Below, piece by piece: positions 7,979 to 15,800 of a stretch of DNA of 34,627 bases. Origin of the DNA: an uncultured Prevotellaceae bacterium (GTDB taxonomy: Bacteria; Bacteroidota; Bacteroidia; Bacteroidales; Bacteroidaceae); assembly GCA_902784755.1 (NCBI GenBank), contig CACZVX010000020.1, positions 31,920 to 66,546 on the forward strand, given 5' to 3'. A model generated the notes under the pieces. The model worked only from the letters and a program-made list of their open reading frames with translations, did not search any database and was not told the origin of the DNA. Numbering within the stretch: position 1 is the stretch's first letter; each line of letters starts with the position of its first letter. The position numbers and the translations under genes were made by a program.

Positions 7979-8280
7979 TGGTAAGGGTTTAAGCACTGCT
8001 TCGCAGCTGTTTAAAATAGCCTACCCCTGGCCCTTCTGCATAGGGGGATTTGAAAACTTATAGTTTTCGTGAGCGATTAGGGCCTAATCACTGACGAAAA
8101 GTTAAAGATTCGGGGAGTGATTAGGGCCTAATTATGACCTTATTTATATATAAGGGGGGTGGTAAGGGTTTAAGCGCTCTACGGGCTGTTTAAGCGCCTT
8201 TGGCTGTTTAAGCGCTGTTTCGCAGCTGTTTAATGGTAAGGGTTTAAGCGTCGCAAAACGACTGTTTAAGCGCTTCGGAA
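7979..8280. repeat. Array of GTTTAAGCGC mini-hairpin units
   Basis: Units share the word GTTTAAGCG or a close variant, then a short stem with a mostly 3-nt loop, then CT before the next GTTTAA. Examples are 7988-8007 (CTGC-TTC-GCAG), 8168-8187 (GCTC-TAC-GGGC), 8188-8205 (GCC-TTT-GGC), 8206-8227 (GCTGT-TTC-GCAGC), 8242-8263 (GTCG-loop-CGAC) and a partial at 8264-8280. GGTAAGGGTTTAAGC precedes three groups. Stems differ in sequence but keep pairing. Reverse-oriented copies are at 8463-8506. Confidence 0.7.
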
Positions 8281-8340
8281 GGTGAATGATGTATGTTGAC
8301 GATAACCACTTATCACTCATCACTTTTAACTCAACACTCA

Positions 8341-8607
8341 ACACCTCACAAAATCGTCTGGAACCCCAGTGTTTAAAGGAGTTCCAGCGGGTGAGGTGTT
8401 TGCAAAACACCTCATCAGCATCTCACCAACACCTCACCATGTCGTTTTTGAAAGAAAAAACATTAAACAGCCTGAAGTGCGCTTAAACTGCCGAAGGCGC
8501 TTAAACTTTTACTAATATATGGTGAGATGTTGGTGAGGTGTTTGGAGAACACCTCACCCGCTGAAACCCTAGTAAATAAAGGGGGTCTGGAAGATTTGGT
8601 GAGGTGT
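8341..8607. repeat. Long inverted repeat, MITE-like
   Basis: Arms 8341-8427 and 8521-8607 are both 87 nt and match in inverted orientation at about 69 of 87 positions without gaps, by hand alignment. The best blocks are ACACCTCAC at the outer ends, CAGCGGGTGAGGTGTT in the middle and TCTCACC at the inner ends. The 93-nt centre contains reverse-oriented TTTAAGCGC hairpin units. No open frame of a transposase is present, so if mobile it is non-autonomous. No clear target-site duplication was found. Confidence 0.7.
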
Positions 8608-8983
8608 GGGGTTGTTTTTTGTTTCACATCATATTGGTACACAGAGACGCGGAGACACAGAGTTTTTATGCGATATTAGGGTCACCCATTGTAGTGAATC
8701 TGAAAGTAATACCCGTTATTACCACAATTATTTAACAACGCCATTCACGAAAGCTTTTTATAAAATCTTATGTTCCTTTTGTCTTTAAATAGTTTTCGTC
8801 TTAGTCATTGATCATCGTTTTTCTGGCCCTTTTGTCTCTTTGCGGTGGAAGCCTTGTTTAAATACCGTGGAAGCAATGTAAGAATGCCATTTAAGCAACG
8901 TAAGAATGCCGTGGAAGCAAGGCTTCTGATTCATTCTTACAATAAGCCTCACCCGTGCCCCATCCCTCAATAAGGGGTTAATA

Positions 8984-9039
8984 GGTTAAGCGCCCTTCGG
9001 GCTGTTTATGCGCTGCTTCGCAGCTGTTTAATGGTAAGG
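8984..9039. repeat. Second cluster of TTTAAGCGC mini-hairpins
   Basis: Two adjacent units, GCCC-TTC-GGGC (8984-9003) and GCTGC-TTC-GCAGC (9004-9025), are followed by GTTTAATGGTAAGG, the same tail seen at 8228-8241. They belong to the family of 7979-8280, about 700 nt away. Confidence 0.65.
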
Positions 9040-9104
9040 ACTATTAAAATGACAATGACGGGAGTAATAAAATCTCTAGTGATAGTCAAAGCCCTAAAAG
9101 CAAG

Positions 9105-9132
9105 ACTCCCGTTATCGATTGATAACGGGAGT
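9105..9132 (-). terminator. Terminator hairpin of the second secreted-protein operon
   Basis: ACTCCCGTTATC (9105-9116) and GATAACGGGAGT (9121-9132) form a perfect 12-bp stem with a 4-nt loop. It lies 7 nt beyond the stop of the minus-strand small acidic protein gene. The T-run on the minus side is modest (CTTGCTTTTAG). Confidence 0.75.
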
Positions 9133-9139
9133 ATTTATT

Positions 9140-9331
9140 TTATTCGTCTATGGATGAATCCCAGAAAAAGTCGTCGTCCTTAGCGGATGGTTCGTGAGTT
9201 CCCTCCTCGTCTACACCTCCATAATCAATACCATTATTTGATTTCACATCTTTACTTGCAGACGCAAGCACCGATTCTATATAAATAATGCGTGTTTTGA
9301 TCGCTGGGGCTATATATGCTGTTTTCTTCAT
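9140..9331 (-). CDS. Small acidic protein of the MKKxYIxP type
   Basis: This 63-residue protein begins MKKTAYIAPAIKTRI and ends in an acidic tail with AKDDDFFWDSSIDE. The start and tail mirror the 71-residue product at 7614-7829 (MKK..YI.P, then AK..F..WD and acidic residues), although the middle differs. It follows the secreted protein gene by 32 nt and precedes a strong hairpin, so it is the distal gene of a two-gene operon. No signal peptide or membrane helix is evident. Function is not recognised. Its conserved position behind a secreted protein in two separate operons argues that it is a real gene. Confidence 0.7.
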   Translation of the reverse strand: MKKTAYIAPAIKTRIIYIESVLASASKDVKSNNGIDYGGVDEEGTHEPSAKDDDFFWDSSIDE

Positions 9332-9363
9332 AATCTTATTCTTTTAATTTAATCCTATAATCA

Positions 9364-10638
9364 TTACTTTACAGTCACTTTCTTACCGTCCACAATGTAG
9401 ACACCCTTCGGCAGACGAGAGAGGTCATCACCTTCGAGTTTAATCTTGCGACCACTCAGGTCGTAAATGCCTTCTGCGGGTGCAATCGTATGCAAGTCTT
9501 CAATTCCCGCAGCTACGCCGTCCACGCAGAAGCCAATCTTAGCAGATCCAATTTCTTTATTAAGAATAGCATCCAATACAAACCATCCACGGAAACCTTT
9601 AATATTTGTCTTTCCAACAGAATAATAGAATTTTCCATTACTAATAAACAAGCCATTTTCAGGTACAACCGTCTTTACAAATGAACCTGTGAACACACCT
9701 TTTTGCTTATACAATTCATCATAAGCTGGTATATTGTCTACTTCTTTAACAAGAGTAACATTATCTACCTCAAATGTCTCGATACTTTTAGATGTCTTTA
9801 TTAGATATGGAGTTCCGGCAGCCAGCCCTAAAAGAGCAGCCTTATAAGTTGCAAAATTAATCTCTATAGCTTCTGGAATTATATCCTCGTCTTCGTCAAT
9901 TACCTTCCAAGAATTAAATGTAGCTACTTCGGCATCAGATCCAAAGATACTGGCAAAATCACCCTTAGATAGCTTAAATGGCAAAACGATTGTGTTCCAC
10001 TTGCCTGCCTCAATATTGCGATTAACAATCACTTTAGCAGTTGCATTAGCCTCATAACCTGGCAGTTCAGTCGCAGTTTCATTAAATACAAGGCAATCGG
10101 TTATTGTAAGAGTAGTAGTTATTTCATTAGAAATCACTGCACTTGCTTCACCTGTTTTAACGCCAGTGTCAGGATCCATAAATCCATCAATTGTGGTATT
10201 TTTAATGATTAAAGGATATTCTCCTGCTTCTAGTCCACTTATATCAATTGTCACATAACTATAAACATCATCGCCAGAAGCATAACCTCTGTCACATGTT
10301 CCTGTACCAATTATTCTATATGAACCGTCCGACTGTTGATTATACTCATACACATCACTACCTGATGTCTTTTCGTATCTCCTACGACTTTGTTCTATGC
10401 CATTAAGGTCTTTAACAGTTGCACCATCTGGTAAGACCAAAGAAAAATCAACAGCTGTAAAATTTTGATGGCTTTTAACATAAATTGGCAAATTAAAACT
10501 TGCCGTTCCTCTTAAAACTGTGGAACTATTAGCATAAATGACATCATCAAATGTAGTCAAATCTGTAGGAGTTACACCATCAGCCCATGCTGAACCAATA
10601 ACAAGCATGGAAATTAATGATAAGAGTAATCTTTTCAT
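9364..10638 (-). CDS. Secreted modular protein with Prevotella-type C-terminal tail
   Basis: The 424-residue product has a signal peptide (1-19, SAWA-D). A beta-rich N-terminal module (about 38-180) contains FTAVDFSLVLPDG, which resembles cohesin-like or adhesion domains; this is a weak, fold-level resemblance. A second module starts at AGKWNTIVLPF (211-221) and is shared with the LRR protein at 5463-7595. The tail (390-424) reads GIYDLSGRKI, then LPKGVYIVDGKKV and a basic end. The protein is probably exported and surface-associated. It is the first gene of a two-gene operon with the small acidic protein. The N-terminal module is different from the LRR of its counterpart, while the second module and tail are conserved. 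Confidence 0.78.
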   Translation of the reverse strand: MKRLLLSLISMLVIGSAWADGVTPTDLTTFDDVIYANSSTVLRGTASFNLPIYVKSHQNFTAVDFSLVLPDGATVKDLNGIEQSRRRYEKTSGSDVYEYNQQSDGSYRIIGTGTCDRGYASGDDVYSYVTIDISGLEAGEYPLIIKNTTIDGFMDPDTGVKTGEASAVISNEITTTLTITDCLVFNETATELPGYEANATAKVIVNRNIEAGKWNTIVLPFKLSKGDFASIFGSDAEVATFNSWKVIDEDEDIIPEAIEINFATYKAALLGLAAGTPYLIKTSKSIETFEVDNVTLVKEVDNIPAYDELYKQKGVFTGSFVKTVVPENGLFISNGKFYYSVGKTNIKGFRGWFVLDAILNKEIGSAKIGFCVDGVAAGIEDLHTIAPAEGIYDLSGRKIKLEGDDLSRLPKGVYIVDGKKVTVK

Positions 10639-10711
10639 TTTTATATTTTTGTTTATATTATTCGTTTTATAGTTGATTGCTTTTTAGCAAACTATTCTGC
10701 ATTTTATCTTG

Positions 10712-10719
10712 CAAAATTA
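10712..10719 (-). promoter_or_regulatory. -7 box for the secreted-protein operon
   Basis: The minus strand reads TAATTTTG, a TAnnTTTG match about 75 nt before the ATG. There is no convincing -33 TTTG at the expected spacing, like the counterpart operon at 5358-5365. Confidence 0.5.
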
Positions 10720-10931
10720 AATAAAAATAATATTATGAGAAAACTTTTTGTTTGTTTTTTTACAAAAAAGTTTTGATTTGGAGTTATTTTCTGAATATAA
10801 CGACAAAAACGTAAGAAAATGCTTTATAAGCGACTCATGTATTTGGATATAATACTCGCTCTCCCATTTTTTTCATTCTCTCAACTTCATAGAGATTCCT
10901 TTATATATTACACCTTAATTAATAATTAATA

Positions 10932-10963
10932 TTTGGTTTTATGCAGAATATTTTCTAACTTTG
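10932..10963 (+). promoter_or_regulatory. Promoter for the Xaa-Pro aminopeptidase gene
   Basis: TTTG (10932-10935), 20 nt, then TAACTTTG (10956-10963) is a full match to the Bacteroidota -33/-7 consensus. The ATG follows 28 nt later. Confidence 0.85.
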
Positions 10964-10991
10964 TGGCCGCAATCTATAACAAATTGTCAAA

Positions 10992-12383
10992 ATGTTCCAA
11001 AAAGAAGTATATATTGAGCGCCGTCAGGAGCTGCGGCGGCACATGGAGAGTGGCATAATCCTGCTCTTCGGCAACAATGAGGCTCCATGCAACTACCCCG
11101 GCAATGCTTACTATCCTTTCCGCCAGGACTCTTCGTTCCTGTACTACTTCGGACAGCAGCGCGACGGTCTGGTGGGCGTGATTGATATCGATAATGCCAC
11201 GGAGACGCTGGTGGGCGACGACATCGACATTGAGGATATCGTTTGGTTCGGTTCGGTGGATTCCGTCAGGGATATGGCTGATCAGGTGGGCGTGGCTGAA
11301 ACGGCTCCTATGAAGCAGTTGCAGGTAATCTGCAACGACGCATTGCGACTGAAGCGCAAGATTCATTTCCTGCCACCTTACCGTTATGACACCAAGATAC
11401 AAATCTTCGACCTGCTCGGCATTCATCCTGCCCAACAGAAGGAATCGGCTTCCGTGGAGCTCATCATGGCCATTGTGCATATGCGTGAGGTGAAATCGGA
11501 ACTGGAGATAGCGGAGATTGAAAAAGCGTGTGCCGTGGGCTATCAGATGCACACGACGGCTATGAAACTTACCCGTCCGGGCATGACGGAGAAATATATT
11601 GGCGGACAAGTGGACGGTATGGCCCATTCGCTGGGCATGCACGAGAGTTTTGCCACCATTTTCACCCAGCATGGCGAGATTATGCATGGCAATCCTTCAT
11701 TTAACAAACTGGAGGAAGGCCGTTTGGCACTCTGTGATGCTGGTGCAGAGAATGCAGAGTTCTATTGCTCGGATAATACCCGAACCTATCCTGTCAGCGG
11801 AAAATTCACCCAGCGACAACTGGAAATCTACAGTATCGTTGAAGCATGTCACGACTATGTGCTCGATGTAGCCAAGCCTGGTATCAAGTGGTATGACGTA
11901 CACATGGAAGTCTGCCGCATGATGACACGCAAGTTGAAGGAGTTAGGACTGATGAAAGGTGACGTGGAAGAGGCCGTTCAGGCTGGCGCCCATGCCATGT
12001 TCCTACCTCACGGACTGGGTCACATGATGGGTATGGACGTTCACGACATGGAAGGTCTGGGACAGAACTACGTGGGTTTTGATGATGAGATTCAGCCCAG
12101 CACACAGTTTGGAACGAATGCTTTGCGTTGCGGCAAACGACTGAAGGAAGGTTTCGTGATGACCGATGAGCCAGGCATCTACTTCATTCCCGCGTTGATT
12201 GACGACTGGCGCTCACAAGGTCTGCATAAGGACTTCATCAACTACGACTTGCTGGAGACCTACAAGGACTTCGGTGGTATCCGTATTGAGGACGACATCC
12301 TCATTACAAAGGATGGCTGCCGTTTCCTCGGAGAAGAGCGCATTCCGTATCATCCTGCAGATATGGAGGAGTTTAGAAATTGA
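10992..12383 (+). CDS. Xaa-Pro aminopeptidase (M24B), PepP-like
   Basis: The 463-residue enzyme has an N-terminal AMP_N domain (about 1-150) and a C-terminal creatinase/pita-bread domain. All five metal ligands expected for M24 are present: D249 (CDAGAEN), D261 (CSDNTRT), H340 (LPHGLGH), E393 (TDEPGIYF) and E433 (RIEDD). It removes N-terminal residues preceding proline, using two Mn or similar ions. There is no signal peptide, so it is cytoplasmic, where it would finish peptides imported or released by secreted peptidases. It has its own strong promoter. It is followed by a signal-bearing cysteine peptidase, consistent with a peptide-using lifestyle. Confidence 0.93.
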   Translation: MFQKEVYIERRQELRRHMESGIILLFGNNEAPCNYPGNAYYPFRQDSSFLYYFGQQRDGLVGVIDIDNATETLVGDDIDIEDIVWFGSVDSVRDMADQVGVAETAPMKQLQVICNDALRLKRKIHFLPPYRYDTKIQIFDLLGIHPAQQKESASVELIMAIVHMREVKSELEIAEIEKACAVGYQMHTTAMKLTRPGMTEKYIGGQVDGMAHSLGMHESFATIFTQHGEIMHGNPSFNKLEEGRLALCDAGAENAEFYCSDNTRTYPVSGKFTQRQLEIYSIVEACHDYVLDVAKPGIKWYDVHMEVCRMMTRKLKELGLMKGDVEEAVQAGAHAMFLPHGLGHMMGMDVHDMEGLGQNYVGFDDEIQPSTQFGTNALRCGKRLKEGFVMTDEPGIYFIPALIDDWRSQGLHKDFINYDLLETYKDFGGIRIEDDILITKDGCRFLGEERIPYHPADMEEFRN

Positions 12384-12404
12384 GTAATTGAAGAAATAAA
12401 AATA

Positions 12405-12494
12405 GAACACAGAATTCACAAAAGCCATGCCGCTGAAAAGGCATAAAAACGAAATGCTCAGAAACTAATGTCAGATTTTGTGAATTTTGTGTTC
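12405..12494. repeat. Inverted repeat with 19-nt arms between two peptidase genes
   Basis: GAACACAGAATTCACAAAA (12405-12423) matches the reverse complement of 12476-12494 at 18 of 19 positions. The 52-nt interior holds a smaller TGCC/GGCA hairpin. It could serve as a weak terminator after the aminopeptidase gene, but it lacks a following T-run and looks more like a small palindromic intergenic element. Confidence 0.6.
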
Positions 12495-12535
12495 AGTAAA
12501 TATCGAAAATCATATTATCAAATAAAAGTATTATT

Positions 12536-13738
12536 ATGAAGAAAATCATGACATTAGCACTCGTGGCTATGCTGGCTACCGGTGCTCAGGCTCAAGACAA
12601 GAAGGATGCTGAGAATCCTAACAAGCCTGTTTTCACAACCATCAAGGAGATGCCTATCACCAGTATTAAGAACCAGAACCGTTCAGGTACGTGCTGGGCT
12701 TACTCTACCCTCTCCTTCTTCGAGAGCGAAATCCTGAAGAAGAGTGGCAAAACCTATGATTTGGCTGAGATGTACATCGCCAACAAGGACTACATGGATC
12801 GCGCATGGCTGACCGTTCGTATGCATGGTGACAGCCAGTTCTCACAGGGCGGAAGCGCCGGCGACGTGCTTGTACTTCTCCGTGAAAAAGGTGTTGTTCC
12901 TGAAAGTGCCATGGCTGCTCCCGGCAGTCTGACCGGAGATTCACTTGCAAACTTCAACGAGTTCTTCTCCGTGATGGAGCCCTATGTGGCTGCTGTCTCT
13001 AAGAGTACTGCCAAGAAGATGTCAAGTCAGTGGGCTGTAGGTCTGCAGGGTATCCTCGATGCTTATCTGGGCAAGTGCCCTGAGGAGTTCACCTACGAAG
13101 GCAAGAAATATACGCCACTGAGCTTTGCACAGAGCCTCGGCCTCAACTGGGATGATTATGTAAGCATCACTTCTTTCACCCATCATCCTTTCTACACCGA
13201 CTTCGCCGTAGAAGTTCAGGACAACTGGCGCTGGGAGCGCAGCTATAATGTTCCTATGGACGAGATGATGCGCATCATTGACAACGCACTTGCCAATGGC
13301 TACACCGTAGCCTGGGGTGGTGACGTGAGTAGCGACGGCTTCACCCGCGACGGACTGGGTATCGCCGTTGACGACAAGGCCACACAGAGTCTGGCAGGAA
13401 GTGATCAGGCTAAATGGACCAAAATGACTCCCGCCAAAAAGAAGAGCGTGATTGATTCTCTGGGTGTGAAGGCTCCCGAGATAGTTCCCACACAGGAACT
13501 CCGTCAGCAGGAATTCGACAACTGGACCCTGACAGACGACCACGGTATGCACATCTACGGTCTGGCAAAAGATCAGAACGGCAAGGAATATTATATGGTG
13601 AAGAATTCTTGGGGTGAGACTGGCGATTACAAGGGAATCTGGTATATGACCAAAGCCTTTGTAGCAGCCAACACCATGGACTTCCTCGTTAACAAGAACG
13701 CCGTTCCTAAGGATATCCGTAAGAAGTTGGGGATATAA
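12536..13738 (+). CDS. Secreted C1-family cysteine peptidase (aminopeptidase C/bleomycin hydrolase-like)
   Basis: The 400-residue product has a signal peptide (1-20, AQA-Q region). Papain-like catalytic residues are visible: Gln in NQNRSGTCW with Cys53, His336 in DDHGMHI and Asn357 in VKNSWG. Architecture and length fit the C1B branch (PepC, bleomycin hydrolase), whose members trim N-terminal residues from peptides. Unlike classical cytoplasmic PepC, this one is exported, probably to the periplasm. It follows the aminopeptidase P-like gene by 152 nt, and no clear promoter is visible in that gap, so the two may be partly cotranscribed. A strong hairpin at 13919-13961 ends the unit. Confidence 0.9.
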   Translation: MKKIMTLALVAMLATGAQAQDKKDAENPNKPVFTTIKEMPITSIKNQNRSGTCWAYSTLSFFESEILKKSGKTYDLAEMYIANKDYMDRAWLTVRMHGDSQFSQGGSAGDVLVLLREKGVVPESAMAAPGSLTGDSLANFNEFFSVMEPYVAAVSKSTAKKMSSQWAVGLQGILDAYLGKCPEEFTYEGKKYTPLSFAQSLGLNWDDYVSITSFTHHPFYTDFAVEVQDNWRWERSYNVPMDEMMRIIDNALANGYTVAWGGDVSSDGFTRDGLGIAVDDKATQSLAGSDQAKWTKMTPAKKKSVIDSLGVKAPEIVPTQELRQQEFDNWTLTDDHGMHIYGLAKDQNGKEYYMVKNSWGETGDYKGIWYMTKAFVAANTMDFLVNKNAVPKDIRKKLGI

Positions 13739-13918
13739 AGAGATCCACCCTTAGCCTCTCCCTGCTTAGGGAGAGGAAAACTGGCGCTGCCCAGACTAAC
13801 TATCCCTGCCCCCTAATGCAGCTTGCTTAACCATCCCTGCCCCTCCTTCAAAAGGAGGGGAGATTGGAGGGAAGAATGGAGGGGAACTTAGGGAGGGAAA
13901 GAATTTCTAAAAGTTAAA

Positions 13919-13961
13919 AAAGACGTGGTTTTTGATTTTTTTTTTCAAAAACCACGTCTTT
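13919..13961 (+). terminator. Strong terminator before recJ
   Basis: AAAGACGTGGTTTTTGA (13919-13935) and TCAAAAACCACGTCTTT (13945-13961) form a perfect 17-bp stem around a loop of nine T. T-rich sequence follows (CTCGTTTTTATTTTTT). Confidence 0.88.
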
Positions 13962-13976
13962 CTCGTTTTTATTTTT

Positions 13977-13984
13977 TAACTTTG
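13977..13984 (+). promoter_or_regulatory. -7 box for the recJ-recQ operon
   Basis: TAACTTTG matches TAnnTTTG directly after the upstream terminator. The -33 region is T-rich but lacks a clear TTTG. The leader would be about 85 nt. Confidence 0.6.
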
Positions 13985-14072
13985 AAGCGCATTATGTACA
14001 TACGTGTACAAACCTACCATATATCCGTTTCAACAGCGGCACCCTACATGAAAGAAAATAAAAACGATATAA

Positions 14073-15800
14073 ATGCATTTCAAATGGAATTACGAAGCAC
14101 CTACACCACAACAGACTCAGGCGGCTGAAGACCTCGGCAGCAAGTTGGGTATAAGCCCCTTGCTGGCGCAGATATTACTGCGTAGAGGCATTACCACAGA
14201 GTCGGCGGCAAAGCGTTACTTCCGTCCGCAGCTTAACGACCTCATTAATCCCTTCTTGATGAAGGATATGGACGTGGCCGTGGATCGTCTGAATGACGCA
14301 ATGGGACGTAAAGAGCGTATCATGGTGTACGGCGACTACGATGTAGATGGATGCACAGCTGTTGCGCTGGTGTACAAATTCCTGCAACGGTTCTATTCTA
14401 ACATTGAATACTATATCCCCGACCGTTATGAAGAGGGATATGGCGTAAGTAAGAAAGGAATAGACTATGCTAAGCAGGCTGGTGTTAAACTGATCATTAT
14501 CCTCGATTGCGGTATCAAGGCCATCGAGGAGATAGCCTATGCCAAGGAACAAGGCATCGACTTTATTATCTGCGATCATCATGTGCCCGACGAGGTGATG
14601 CCTCCGGCAGTGGCCATCCTCAATCCCAAGCGCGAGGATGACCCCTACCCCTTCAAGCATCTCTGTGGTTGTGGTGTCGGCTTCAAGTTCATGCAAGCCT
14701 TCGCCAAGAACAATGGCATACCTTTCTCGCAACTCATCCCATTGCTCGACTTTGTAGCAGTAGCTATCTCGGCAGATATTGTACCGGTAACAGACGAGAA
14801 CCGCATCCTGGCTTATCATGGTCTGAAACAACTGAACCAGAATCCGACCATTGGTCTGAAGTCAATCATTGACATCTGCGGACTTTCCGGGCGCGACATT
14901 TCCATGAGTGACATCGTGTTCAAGATAGGACCGCGCATCAATGCCTCAGGACGTATGGAGAACGGTAAGGAGAGCGTGGACCTGCTGGTAGAAAAAGACT
15001 ACAATTCCGCACTCGAGAAAGCCAAGCATATCAATGAATATAACGAGCAACGCCGCGATATTGATAAGCAGATGACCGAGGAGGCCAACCAGATTGTGGC
15101 CCGCATCGAAAGCCAGTATAAGCGGAAGAGTATCGTGCTCTATGATGAAAACTGGAAGAAAGGCGTCATCGGAATCGTGGCTTCACGTCTAACGGAAATC
15201 TACTATCGTCCAACGGTGGTAATCACCCGCGATGGAGATTTTGCTACAGGATCAGCCCGCAGTATTGCGGGGTTTGATGTCTATAGTGCCATCAAGAGTT
15301 GTCGCGACCTTCTGGTAAACTTCGGCGGCCACACCTATGCGGCCGGTATAACCCTGCTATGGAAAGATGTGCCTGAGTTCCGCAACCGTTTTCTGAAGTA
15401 TGTGGAAGAGCATATTATGCCTCAGCAGACAGAAGCCTCACTCGATATCGACGTGGTAATCGACTTCAAGGATATCACCCGTAAACTCCATAACGACCTG
15501 AAGCGTTTCGGCCCCTTTGGTCCTGAGAATGAAAAGCCTATCTTCTGCACCAACAACGTCTATGATTTCGGCACCTCCAAGGTGGTAGGTCGCGACCAGG
15601 AGCATATCAAACTGGAACTCGTGGATTCGAAATCGAACAACGTGATGAATGGCATTGCTTTCGGTCAGAGTGCTTCAGCCCGCTACATTAAGAGTAAACG
15701 TGCTTTCGATATTGCCTATACCATCGAGGACAATATCTATAAGCACGGTGACGTTCAGCTGCAGATTGAGGATATCAGAGCTGCAGAAAATGAAGAGTGA
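14073..15800 (+). CDS. recJ: Single-stranded-DNA-specific exonuclease RecJ
   Basis: The 575-residue product has the DHH phosphoesterase core with GDYDVDG (87-93), ILDCGI (about 143-148) and CDHH (167-170). The DHHA1 and C-terminal regions follow, with GPRINASGR, SARSIAGFD and FGGHTYAAG. RecJ degrades single-stranded DNA 5' to 3' and works with RecQ in the RecF recombination pathway and in mismatch repair. The ATG at 14073 begins MHFKWNYEAPTPQQ, a typical family N-terminus in this phylum. The gene overlaps recQ by 11 nt if the first recQ ATG is used, so the two are translationally linked. Confidence 0.95.
   Translation: MHFKWNYEAPTPQQTQAAEDLGSKLGISPLLAQILLRRGITTESAAKRYFRPQLNDLINPFLMKDMDVAVDRLNDAMGRKERIMVYGDYDVDGCTAVALVYKFLQRFYSNIEYYIPDRYEEGYGVSKKGIDYAKQAGVKLIIILDCGIKAIEEIAYAKEQGIDFIICDHHVPDEVMPPAVAILNPKREDDPYPFKHLCGCGVGFKFMQAFAKNNGIPFSQLIPLLDFVAVAISADIVPVTDENRILAYHGLKQLNQNPTIGLKSIIDICGLSGRDISMSDIVFKIGPRINASGRMENGKESVDLLVEKDYNSALEKAKHINEYNEQRRDIDKQMTEEANQIVARIESQYKRKSIVLYDENWKKGVIGIVASRLTEIYYRPTVVITRDGDFATGSARSIAGFDVYSAIKSCRDLLVNFGGHTYAAGITLLWKDVPEFRNRFLKYVEEHIMPQQTEASLDIDVVIDFKDITRKLHNDLKRFGPFGPENEKPIFCTNNVYDFGTSKVVGRDQEHIKLELVDSKSNNVMNGIAFGQSASARYIKSKRAFDIAYTIEDNIYKHGDVQLQIEDIRAAENEE

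Larger units (their letters stand above)
7884..9104. repeat. Gene-free mosaic of small palindromic repeats
   Basis: No credible gene lies here. The region is a patchwork of CCTCACCCC-type words (7888-7945, 8946-8965), a twice-used GATTAGG-G-CCTAAT palindrome (8075-8089 and 8119-8133), tandem TTTAAGCGC mini-hairpins, a long inverted repeat (8341-8607), a CACAGAGACGCGGAGACACAG word (8640-8660) and a small element with GAAGCCTTG/CAAGGCTTC arms (8838-8846 and 8918-8926). The last encloses a GTAAGAATGCC repeat. The stretch separates two convergent operons, a place where insertions are tolerated. Confidence 0.75.
10639..10991. other. Divergent intergenic region with two promoters
   Basis: The 353-nt AT-rich spacer contains the minus-strand -7 box at 10712-10719 and the plus-strand promoter at 10932-10963. 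I see no gene or clear repeat in the roughly 200 nt between them. Confidence 0.6.
13739..14072. other. Intergenic region with palindromes, terminator and recJ promoter
   Basis: This 334-nt stretch has C/T-rich words with hairpins CCTCTCCCT-GCTT-AGGGAGAGG (13755-13776) and CCCCTCCTT-CAA-AAGGAGGGG (13840-13860), then GGAGGG words up to about 13910. These are followed by the terminator (13919-13961) and the recJ -7 box (13977-13984). The C/T-rich palindromes belong to the same general type as the insertion inside recQ. Confidence 0.65.

Noticed and set aside
8158-8280. Possible CRISPR array from repeated GTTTAAGCGC units
   Set aside because: Units are 18-22 nt apart with 8-12-nt palindromic interiors, not unique spacers of 25-40 nt. 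Copies occur in both orientations and no cas gene is present.
8144-8486. Short open frames in the repeat region (8144-8410 minus, 8286-8486 plus)
   Set aside because: They are made of palindromic repeat words (for example KQPKALKQPVERL) and have no start context or family likeness.
10974-11687. 237-residue minus-strand open frame
   Set aside because: It lies antisense to the well-supported Xaa-Pro aminopeptidase and has no recognisable protein features; it is a codon-bias shadow.
13925-14128. 67-residue frame before recJ
   Set aside because: It begins inside the terminator hairpin and overlaps recJ in another frame; recJ has the conserved start at 14073.
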